Position numbers and translations under genes: made by a program
From: CAYXXZ01 sp050175615
GTDB lineage: Bacteria > Pseudomonadota > Gammaproteobacteria > Pseudomonadales > Porticoccaceae
Length of the DNA stretch: 23,386 nt
NCBI GenBank assembly: GCA_050175615.1
Contig: JBFXIU010000029.1
Coordinates: 1-23,386 of the forward strand
Direction: 5' to 3'
The notes under the pieces: model-generated
Databases searched by the model: none
Seen by the model: the letters and a program-made list of their open reading frames with translations, nothing else
What the model was told of the DNA's origin: nothing
Shown here: positions 7,220-13,903 of the stretch, piece after piece
Position numbering within the stretch: position 1 is the stretch's first letter
Layout of the letters: every line of letters starts with the position of its first letter

Positions 7220-9424
7220 CTAAAATTGATAGCGTACTTCAGCACCTACCACCCGCCCTCTTCCCAGAGGCGAGAATGTCGGCAGAGGACGAGGGCCCGC
7301 AGCGCCATCACCGCCAAATAATGGTGTATCTGGCATTATAGAGTCATTGCCATAGGTGGTTTCATCTGTAAGGTTTTTACCGTATAGGGTATAAACGAAC
7401 GGACTTTCATTGGGTCTGTAGGTGATATTGGCATCCACTAGATTCACATCGCCATAGAAGCCCAGGTTGTTGTCTGTATGATAGGCCTTATCCCTGTGGT
7501 TGTAGGCCAGACGAACGGAGGTAATGCCAGAGTTGCTTGGAATATCCAAAGTGGCGTTGACACCGTAGGTCCAGGGAGATTGGCGCGGCAGCTTGAGACC
7601 AAAATCCTTGTCATTGATAACACCATCGCCGGTGAGGTCATAGACGATTTCTTGGTACTCGGAATCTGTGTACCCCGCATGGGCGCCAATAACCAGGTTA
7701 TCAGTTGCCAGTATTTGCAGTTCAATTTCTCCACCCTGGACTTCCACTTCACCAGAGTTGACCAGCAGCTGACCAATGCCGATACCAGGAATAGGAACCT
7801 GAGCATCGCGCTGAATATCATCAATGGTATTGTGGAATAACGCCATATTCAACGTGGCGCGGCCATCAAAGAGTTGCTGTTTTGCACCCACTTCAAACGC
7901 TGACTGCTCTTCCGCTTCAAAGGGACCGGGGGCAGCACCTGCAATAGTGTTTCTGAAGTTATAGCCGCCACTGCGAAAGCCTTTGGCGTAGTAGCCGTAG
8001 ATCTGGGTATCGTCGTTGGGCTGCCATTGAAAACCGAGACGAGGAGACACATCCGTCCAGCTTTCGCTGTCTTCAAAATCAGGGTAAATCACTCGAGCAG
8101 CGTAATCAGACCCTGTGGCAGAAACCGTGGCGACACGGGCTTCTTTTTTCTCCCAGGTGTAGCGCAGACCAAAGTTGAGAGTCCATTGCTCGTTGAGATG
8201 CCAGTCAAATGCAGTAAAAGCGCCAGCGGTCTCAAAGGTGCCGTCGCCGCCACCGGCAATATCAATAGCGCCACCGGCAATCAGACGTCTCTCTATGTAA
8301 AGGAGATCCTGAGTAAAATAGTAAAGCCCTGTTGTGACATCCACATCACCAAAGGTGCCAGCATACCTAAGTTCATTGCTGAACTGCTCCTGGTCTGTGT
8401 AAGTACCTATAGTAAAACCACCTTGGCCATCCAGATCCGTAAGGGTGTCGCCGGTAAATTCACGCCAGCCAAAAATGTTGGTGACGGTGCCATCACCAAA
8501 ACCCACATCGACATTGGCCTCAACCGTCAGCGAATCCCATTCGTTATCATAGAAACCATCGTTATGAACAGAAAAGTCGTGGGATTGGCGGGAGTAAATC
8601 GCATGGTTTTGAGCAGCTTGGCCATCGCCTTTGGCTTCACCGTGTTCTAAACGAACAAGAATTTCGGTGTTTTCATTGGGCGTATAGAGAAACGATGGCC
8701 GAATAATAAATTGCTCGTCCTCACCAAACTCACTGCCGTCGAGATCGTTGGTAAACCAGCCGTCATCATGGGTGTAGTAGGCGGCAATCTTACCCGCCAG
8801 CAGGCCATCAACCAACGCTCCCGAGACGGAACCATCGGTAACAGTCCGCAACCCGGTTTCTGCAGAAACCCTGGCATTGACTTCCAACTCCTGAGTTGGC
8901 CTCTTGGTGCGCAGCAAAACGGCGCCACCGGTGACATTGCGGCCAAAAAGGATGCCCTGGGGGCCACGCAACACTTCCACCGCCTCGAGGTCAAAATTGT
9001 CAAAAATTTGTCCGGCGTTAATGCCCTGGTAAACGCCATCAACAAACAAACCTACGGCAGGATCAAGAGAGGGAATCGAACTGTTGACACCCACACCGCG
9101 AATGGAAAAATTCGCGTATCCCTTGGACGTACCATTATCGTCCAAAGCCACGTTAGGCATTGTGTAGCCGAGACTGCCAACATCACGGAAATTGATGGCC
9201 GCCAGCTTTTCTTCGCCAAACGCGGTCATTGCCAAAGGCACATTCTGAACCTGATCGGGTCGCTTGGTTGCAGTAACAACAATTTCCTCAAGCAAAGCCG
9301 CTGCCGAACCCTGGGCATTGACTGTCGAAGACGCCAAAAGCGCTCCGCCCACGGAAAGGGCAAGTAGCAATGGCCTGGCTCCTGACTGGTGACGATCTTG
9401 AAACCCCTTACTTTGAGTATTCAT
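7220..9424 (-). CDS. TonB-dependent outer-membrane receptor
   Basis: The 734-residue protein imports large or hydrophobic nutrients across the outer membrane using TonB energy. A signal peptide covers about residues 1-37 (basic start, then LLLALSVGGALLASS, cut near VNA-QG). A TonB box, EEIVVTA, sits at 46-52. The plug domain follows (QNVPLAMTAFGEEKL, FSIRGVGVNSS, VEVLRGPQGILFGRNVTGG). The beta-barrel has many aromatic strand ends and finishes EVRYQF. I chose ATG 9424 over the upstream ATG at 9475 because GGAGAG lies just before it and the signal peptide then has normal length. It diverges from the acyl-CoA synthetase, suggesting import of the compound that enzyme activates. Such receptors are common in degraders of steroids, lipids and aromatics; the ligand is unknown. 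Confidence 0.93.
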   Translation of the reverse strand: MNTQSKGFQDRHQSGARPLLLALSVGGALLASSTVNAQGSAAALLEEIVVTATKRPDQVQNVPLAMTAFGEEKLAAINFRDVGSLGYTMPNVALDDNGTSKGYANFSIRGVGVNSSIPSLDPAVGLFVDGVYQGINAGQIFDNFDLEAVEVLRGPQGILFGRNVTGGAVLLRTKRPTQELEVNARVSAETGLRTVTDGSVSGALVDGLLAGKIAAYYTHDDGWFTNDLDGSEFGEDEQFIIRPSFLYTPNENTEILVRLEHGEAKGDGQAAQNHAIYSRQSHDFSVHNDGFYDNEWDSLTVEANVDVGFGDGTVTNIFGWREFTGDTLTDLDGQGGFTIGTYTDQEQFSNELRYAGTFGDVDVTTGLYYFTQDLLYIERRLIAGGAIDIAGGGDGTFETAGAFTAFDWHLNEQWTLNFGLRYTWEKKEARVATVSATGSDYAARVIYPDFEDSESWTDVSPRLGFQWQPNDDTQIYGYYAKGFRSGGYNFRNTIAGAAPGPFEAEEQSAFEVGAKQQLFDGRATLNMALFHNTIDDIQRDAQVPIPGIGIGQLLVNSGEVEVQGGEIELQILATDNLVIGAHAGYTDSEYQEIVYDLTGDGVINDKDFGLKLPRQSPWTYGVNATLDIPSNSGITSVRLAYNHRDKAYHTDNNLGFYGDVNLVDANITYRPNESPFVYTLYGKNLTDETTYGNDSIMPDTPLFGGDGAAGPRPLPTFSPLGRGRVVGAEVRYQF

Positions 9425-9999
9425 TTTATGCTCTCCACGAAACATGTGATTCGTTTTACAGTTAGTTATCAACATGGACAGGGGTAATTACCCTGCCTTG
9501 ATGGAATCACCGAATCCACCCCTTAATGAATTCAGCTCATTTGACAATGAGACCAAATTAAGCCGCCATTGTCAACACCGCCCCGCCTCACTATATTTTA
9601 TTTATATTTTTCATAGGCATAAAAATATAAAAAGTAATATAAACACAACAGAAAACCTATTTACCCCATAATAGTTTGATGAATATTAGTCATTAGAGGT
9701 ATGATAGCCAGGTTGACACAGGCACTAAAATCGCACCTGATGGTCACGGCAAAGGACGAGTGGTATTCAGCCTGATATTGCACCCTGCGCAGAAGGAAGC
9801 AGAACCCCGTCTGCCCGAGCAAACCAACATCAAATTGAAAACACTCCGAACGGTTTTAAGCTGTTTGCAGGGAGAAAGCTGCAGCTCCCTAAACTTGATA
9901 CTTGCTGCACGGAATGACGTAGACTTGTCGCAACCCACATAAGGCCCTCAAGCAAGCAGCTGGCAGGGCAAAGAAAATGATAATTTGGTAGGATTTTTT
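9425..9999. other. Divergent intergenic region between receptor and acyl-CoA synthetase
   Basis: These 575 bases hold no gene that I can support. The left half near 9580-9700 is strongly AT-rich and the likely promoter zone. Short open frames at 9744-9942 exist on both strands but lack recognisable protein features. The stretch 9700-9960 has normal base composition and could be a decayed gene, but no family could be recognised. Confidence 0.5.
9541..9575. promoter_or_regulatory. Spaced inverted repeat, candidate operator
   Basis: TTGACAATG (9541-9549) and CATTGTCAA (9567-9575) are perfect inverted arms 17 bases apart, 117 bases upstream of the receptor start. Each arm contains TTGACA, the -35 consensus, so the arms could also be promoter elements facing both ways; the -10 positions 17 bases further are poor on both strands. 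A TetR dimer pair is one possible binder, but no protein can be named. Confidence 0.4.
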
Positions 10000-11934
10000 A
10001 TGACCCATACAAATGATCGAGCCGAAAACCGTCAACCTTACTGCTGGCTACCCGACAGCAACCCGGGTGCCAACTTTGTCCGCGCGCGAATAACCGGGCT
10101 GGAGGACATCAAAACCATTGAGCAGGCTGACCCCTATTCGATTCTTCCGGCAAAAACCACCTACGCCTGCATCCACAAGGTGGCGAAAGCGAATCCAGAC
10201 AAAACCGCCATCATCATGATGGGCACAGGAAACCCTGCCGACAACACCAGAAACCTCACCTACAGGGAATATCTTGGCGGAATTACTGCTGCCGCCAATC
10301 TCTTCAGAGTGGATGCCAACAAAAAAGCCGTGGTTGGCATGATGCTGCCAATTCTACCGGAAAGCCTCTTTACTGCCTGGGGCGGCTGCACGGCGGGAAC
10401 CACCTGCACCATCAACCCTTTTCTCGAACCTGATCTGGTCATCAGCATCCTCAACGCCATCAGGGCGACAACCCTGGTAACCACCAAAGCCTATGACCCA
10501 AGCGCTGCGGATCAGCTCGACAGCATCGTCGCCGCCGTACCAACCCTTCAGCAGGTGTGGCTGGTGGATAGCGATAATCCACAAAATGACTTTGCTTCCG
10601 CACTGGCACGGCAATCATCAACAGAACTTAATTTCACACCTGAAAGCGATGGCAAAGCCGAAAGCATTTATTTGCCCACAGGTGGCACCACCGGAATACC
10701 CAAGCTGGCTCGCCTCAACCACCAGGGGCAACTGCTGAGTGCCTGGATTGCAGGAGCGGTTATGGGAGCCGCAGAAGATGAGATTATCGGTATCGGCATG
10801 CCCCTTTTCCATGTTGGCGGATTGTTGATGCTTTCACTGCGGGCAACTGTGCTCGGACAGACACAGCTTTTGCTTACCCCTGCCGGTTTTCGCAATCGCG
10901 AAATCATCGAATATTTTTGGGATATATCCAGAACATTGGGAATGACATCACTGATCGCTACACCCACATCTGCCGCCGCGCTGCTTAATCAGACGGGCAA
11001 ATCCCACCAAGGCCACAAAATACGCACCTTCACTTCAGGGGGCAGCACCGTTCCCGTGGAGCTGGGCAAGCGTTTTCACGAAAAATTTGGCATTCAGCTT
11101 CGAGAAGTCTGGGGAGCCACAGAATTCCACGGTTTCCTCGGTTGCACCCCAAACGAGATCGCCCCCACCTTTGGTTCTGTGGGTTTACGCACACCTTTCC
11201 ACGATGTGCGCGCTTTTATTGTCGATGAAGACAATCGATTTATCCGTGAAGCCGCCACTGGCGAGTGCGGTGTAATTGTAGGCAAAGGCCCCTGCGTCTG
11301 TGATGGCTACTTCTTCAAGGAAAACGATGCCAGCTTTTTTGTCTTGGACACCCCCGACGGCGATGTCTGGGGCAGCAGTGGCGATCTTGGCTATATTGAT
11401 GATAAGGGTTATATCTGGCTTACCGGGCGACAAAAAGACGTGATTATTCGCGGCGGTCACAATATTGACCCACGAATGATTGAAGAAGCTCTGGCTACCC
11501 ATTCGGCCGTGCAACTGGCTGCCGCCATCGGCTATCCCGATGCCAGCAAAGGCGAACTTCCCGTGGCCTATGTGCAATTGATTGAAGGCCACCAGGTGCC
11601 GGCGGAGGAACTCATGGAATTTTGCAAAAAACACGTTCCCGAACGCGCCGCCGTCCCTGTTGAAATATTTATTATTCCCGCCATGCCACTGACACCGGTG
11701 GGAAAAATATTCAAGCCCACCCTACGCCAAAACGCCATTGAATTGGTGGTTCGACGAGCGGCGCTAAGCATCGACGAATCTTTTGAAAAATCGCTGGATA
11801 TCGAAATTTCCAATGAAAATGGCAAGCCCCTGGTGACAATAAAAATGCCAGAAGACAGTAAAAATTCTCCCCTCCTGGAGCAATTGCAGAAACAACTCAA
11901 GGATCATACCTTTAGCGTCAAATTTCTGGATTGA
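10000..11934 (+). CDS. Acyl-CoA synthetase (AMP-binding, ANL superfamily)
   Basis: The 644-residue enzyme should adenylate a carboxylic acid and transfer it to CoA in the cytosol. The phosphate-binding loop is YLPTGGTTGIPK (about 224-235), where Thr-Gly-Gly replaces the usual Thr-Ser-Gly. Other ANL motifs are GMPLFHVGG, REVWGATEFHG (A5), SSGDLGYIDDKGYIWLTGR (A7), QKDVIIRGGHNIDP (A8) and PVGKIFK (A10, catalytic Lys near 569). About 75 residues follow A10, more than usual, with charged helix-like sequence. I chose ATG 10000 over TTG 9985 because GGTAGGA precedes it with good spacing. It is transcribed away from the TonB receptor and ends in a strong terminator, so it is probably a single-gene unit. 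Substrate could be a fatty, aromatic or steroid side-chain acid. Confidence 0.9.
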   Translation: MTHTNDRAENRQPYCWLPDSNPGANFVRARITGLEDIKTIEQADPYSILPAKTTYACIHKVAKANPDKTAIIMMGTGNPADNTRNLTYREYLGGITAAANLFRVDANKKAVVGMMLPILPESLFTAWGGCTAGTTCTINPFLEPDLVISILNAIRATTLVTTKAYDPSAADQLDSIVAAVPTLQQVWLVDSDNPQNDFASALARQSSTELNFTPESDGKAESIYLPTGGTTGIPKLARLNHQGQLLSAWIAGAVMGAAEDEIIGIGMPLFHVGGLLMLSLRATVLGQTQLLLTPAGFRNREIIEYFWDISRTLGMTSLIATPTSAAALLNQTGKSHQGHKIRTFTSGGSTVPVELGKRFHEKFGIQLREVWGATEFHGFLGCTPNEIAPTFGSVGLRTPFHDVRAFIVDEDNRFIREAATGECGVIVGKGPCVCDGYFFKENDASFFVLDTPDGDVWGSSGDLGYIDDKGYIWLTGRQKDVIIRGGHNIDPRMIEEALATHSAVQLAAAIGYPDASKGELPVAYVQLIEGHQVPAEELMEFCKKHVPERAAVPVEIFIIPAMPLTPVGKIFKPTLRQNAIELVVRRAALSIDESFEKSLDIEISNENGKPLVTIKMPEDSKNSPLLEQLQKQLKDHTFSVKFLD

Positions 11935-11966
11935 ATCAATGCTGTCGGCAAAATAAACTACTGACC

Positions 11967-12006
11967 AAAGGCGAAGTGTGAAATTTAAAACACTTCGCCT
12001 TTTTTT
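11967..12006 (+). terminator. Strong rho-independent terminator after the acyl-CoA synthetase gene
   Basis: AAAGGCGAAGTGT (11967-11979) pairs perfectly with ACACTTCGCCTTT (11990-12002) across a 10-base AT-rich loop, and the T run continues to 12006. It begins 32 bases after the stop codon. This is the clearest terminator in the window. Confidence 0.9.
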
Positions 12007-12019
12007 CGGAACCCGGCGG

Positions 12020-12267
12020 TTAACCCGGAAGTTGCACCAGTTGCCTGAATTTTCGCGCAGAGATCGGTTGATTTGAGCGTGCTCGTGAGCGTAAACGCTG
12101 CCATAGCAACGCCAGAGCGAGCACGTGCGCTCAAATCGGGCGAGATCAAGTGAAAAACAGGCAAACGTAATCGGTAGCAAACGGCTACTGAACTGCAATG
12201 ACCTTTAAGCCTGTTATAGCAGCCAAAGCTCGGCTTTCAGAGTGTACGGGGGCAACTTCCGGGTTAA
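12020..12267. repeat. Repeat family B, full copy with 19-base terminal inverted repeats
   Basis: TTAACCCGGAAGTTGCACC (12020-12038) matches the reverse complement of 12249-12267 at 18 of 19 positions, bounding a 248-base element. Inside, GATTTGAGCG (12070-12079) pairs with CGCTCAAATC (12128-12137), and TGCTCG pairs with CGAGCA further in, forming a nested hairpin. The right third is similar to 3323-3398. No open reading frame fits, so this is a non-autonomous element or a structured intergenic repeat. It starts 13 bases after the terminator. Confidence 0.65.
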
Positions 12268-12286
12268 AGAGATAGCTTATAAACAT

Positions 12287-12402
12287 TAAGGAAACTCTGA
12301 TTAATTCCGCTTTCGCCACTCCCGCGCAGGCGGGAGTCCAGAAAAATCAAGCGCTTATAAATTCCCGCCTGCGCGGGAATGACATCAATCAGAGTTTCTT
12401 TA
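12287..12402. repeat. Palindromic repeat family A, copy 5 (best preserved)
   Basis: The left end is TAAGGAAACTCTGATTAATT and the right end GACATCAATCAGAGTTTCTTTA. The interior has CACTCCCGCGCAGGCGGGAGT and the perfect core ATTCCC-N8-GGGAAT at 12361-12380, joined by an AT-rich linker with AGAAAAATCA. Copies 1 and 6 have the same layout. It lies directly before the SDR-like remnant. Confidence 0.85.
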
Positions 12403-12409
12403 TAAATAA

Positions 12410-12529
12410 AAATGCTTTATTGCCGGTTGCGACTCTGGATTTGACCATGAACTTGCCAAGCAGCTGTTTGACGATGGCAGCACCGCTATCACCACCAGCT
12501 ACATTTCCGTCTCCAACAAGCTGTTATAA
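12410..12529 (+). pseudogene. Possible remnant of a short-chain dehydrogenase N-terminus
   Basis: The frame gives KCFIAGCDSGFDHELAKQLF followed by DDGSTAITT and a stop after 39 codons. The first part resembles the nucleotide-binding start of SDR enzymes of the type TGCDSGFGHELAKQL, with the second conserved Gly changed to Asp. There is no start codon (a stop codon precedes it), and nothing of the catalytic part follows. The left limit falls 8 bases from repeat A copy 5. It converges with the iron-type alcohol dehydrogenase gene. It could be a chance resemblance, but the match covers about 18 residues. Confidence 0.4.
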
Positions 12530-12544
12530 AAATACGCCTAAAAA

Positions 12545-13750
12545 TTACCAACCAGCAGCGCGACTGATAATAGCTTTTACCTTTTCGGCAGGAATGGGAT
12601 AAAACATCCCCATGGGATCGCTGGCGATGGCGGCTGTGATTTTATCCAGGTCACCCCTCGGTATGGCGTGGCGAGTAAAGACAGGGTCAAAGCCCACTTT
12701 TTTCTGTAGCGCCTTGATGCTGTCTATCGCCTTGTCCAAGGCCTGCTCATTTGACAGCCCCCTGACATTTTCACAGTTCATGGCCGTCGCCAAGCGCTTG
12801 CCATTAGCGGCATAAAAATCCCGCATCTCATCGAAAACAATGGGCAGTAATACGCCATTGGCTTCGCCGTGGGGAATTCGGTATAGCCCCCCCAGCGCAT
12901 GGGAGCAGTTATGCACCATATTGACGTTAAGGGCATTGGCCACCGCATTGCAAGCCATGGTGCTTGCCTGCAACAAGCTGGATCTGCCATTAAGATCGGC
13001 AGGATTTTCAACCACTATTGGCAGAGTTTCTTCAATCAGCTGAGCCGCTCTGAACCCATGGGCATCGGTAAAATGGTTGGCTGTCGGTGACGCCAGGGAT
13101 TCCAGAGCGTGGGTAAGCGCATCCATTGCTGTGGCAATAGTAATAGCCACAGGCAGTTTTTCCATGAGCTTGGCATCGAGAACGGCCATATCTGCTTCCA
13201 AAAAAGGCGCCGCAAGCAGGCCTTTGACATGGGTTTTTGCGTTGTAAACAACCGCCACCGGGGTTACCTCGGCGCCGGTGCCTGCGGTTGTGGGCACCGC
13301 AATATGGGGAATATTCGAATGTTGCGCCTCTGGCCAAAGATCCATTTTAATACCGGCCATAAGAGTGACGCTCAAATCCTCAATATTATGCTGCAAACAG
13401 TATTTGATGGCTTTTGAGGCGTCGAGAACGCTGCCGCCACCAAGGGCAAGAATCGAATCAGCCCCGACTTCCCGAGCCAGCTTCACCGCAGCATGGACTG
13501 AAGCAATTTCCGCATCCGGCGATATATCGGTAAAAACACCGGCAACTGCGGGTTTGCTGTCGCGGCCATTCACTTTAAAAATTTCCATTACCTGGTCGGC
13601 AACACCAATGTTTTTTAATCCCTGATCGCTGAGAATCAAGACATTTTTTGCATTCAAACCATGAAAAAGTGCGGGCAGGCGAAGAATGGCGCCTACGGCA
13701 CTATGAATTTGAGTACGCATGCCAAATTGAAAATAGCTTGAAGTAGACAT
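12545..13750 (-). CDS. Iron-containing (group III) alcohol dehydrogenase
   Basis: The 401-residue protein belongs to the Fe-dependent alcohol dehydrogenase family, which oxidises alcohols or reduces aldehydes with NAD(P). The nucleotide motif is ALGGGSVLDASKA (about 102-114) and the family stretch PTTAGTGAEVTPVAV follows. Metal ligands by spacing against FucO are Asp210 and His214 (MDALTHALES), His280 (MVHNCSHALGG) and His294 (RIPHGEANG), all present. AAGGA precedes the start. It is the last gene of the minus-strand run, 150 bases after the aldehyde dehydrogenase, with repeat A copy 6 in the gap. The pair suggests stepwise alcohol-aldehyde-acid oxidation. Maleylacetate reductases share the fold but are shorter (about 350). 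Confidence 0.92.
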   Translation of the reverse strand: MSTSSYFQFGMRTQIHSAVGAILRLPALFHGLNAKNVLILSDQGLKNIGVADQVMEIFKVNGRDSKPAVAGVFTDISPDAEIASVHAAVKLAREVGADSILALGGGSVLDASKAIKYCLQHNIEDLSVTLMAGIKMDLWPEAQHSNIPHIAVPTTAGTGAEVTPVAVVYNAKTHVKGLLAAPFLEADMAVLDAKLMEKLPVAITIATAMDALTHALESLASPTANHFTDAHGFRAAQLIEETLPIVVENPADLNGRSSLLQASTMACNAVANALNVNMVHNCSHALGGLYRIPHGEANGVLLPIVFDEMRDFYAANGKRLATAMNCENVRGLSNEQALDKAIDSIKALQKKVGFDPVFTRHAIPRGDLDKITAAIASDPMGMFYPIPAEKVKAIISRAAGW

Positions 13751-13791
13751 TTTTAATCCTTGATTATGCTGTGTTGCTGGAATTCGTTTTA

Positions 13792-13903
13792 TGGAAACCT
13801 GACTAATGCCATTCCCGCGCAGGCGGGAATCTATAATTCGTTGATTTTCTGAACTTCCGCCTGCACGGGAATGACAAAAGCCGAATTAATCAGAGTTTCC
13901 TTA
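13792..13903. repeat. Palindromic repeat family A, copy 6 (starts at the aldehyde dehydrogenase stop)
   Basis: On the minus strand it begins TAAGGAAACTCTGATTAATT, whose TAA is the stop codon of the aldehyde dehydrogenase gene, and ends GGTTTCCATA. The core ATTCCC-N8-GGGAAT at 13811-13830 is perfect; the other arm pair has partly decayed (CTTCCGCCTGCACGGGAATGAC). It occupies most of the gap before the alcohol dehydrogenase gene and would be transcribed in any joint mRNA. Confidence 0.8.

Noticed and set aside
8027..8650. 207-codon open frame on the plus strand inside the TonB-dependent receptor
   Set aside because: It is the antisense shadow of the receptor, whose minus-strand translation has clear family motifs throughout.
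9744..9942. Small overlapping open frames on both strands of the divergent intergenic region
   Set aside because: Both are about 60 codons, overlap each other completely, lack ribosome binding sites and show no recognisable protein pattern.
12420..12602. 60-codon plus-strand open frame overlapping the SDR-like remnant
   Set aside because: It is in a different frame from the SDR-like residues, runs into the alcohol dehydrogenase gene and has no protein features.
12545..13750. Maleylacetate reductase of aromatic breakdown
   Set aside because: The protein is about 50 residues longer than that family and has the full set of iron ligands of iron-containing alcohol dehydrogenases.
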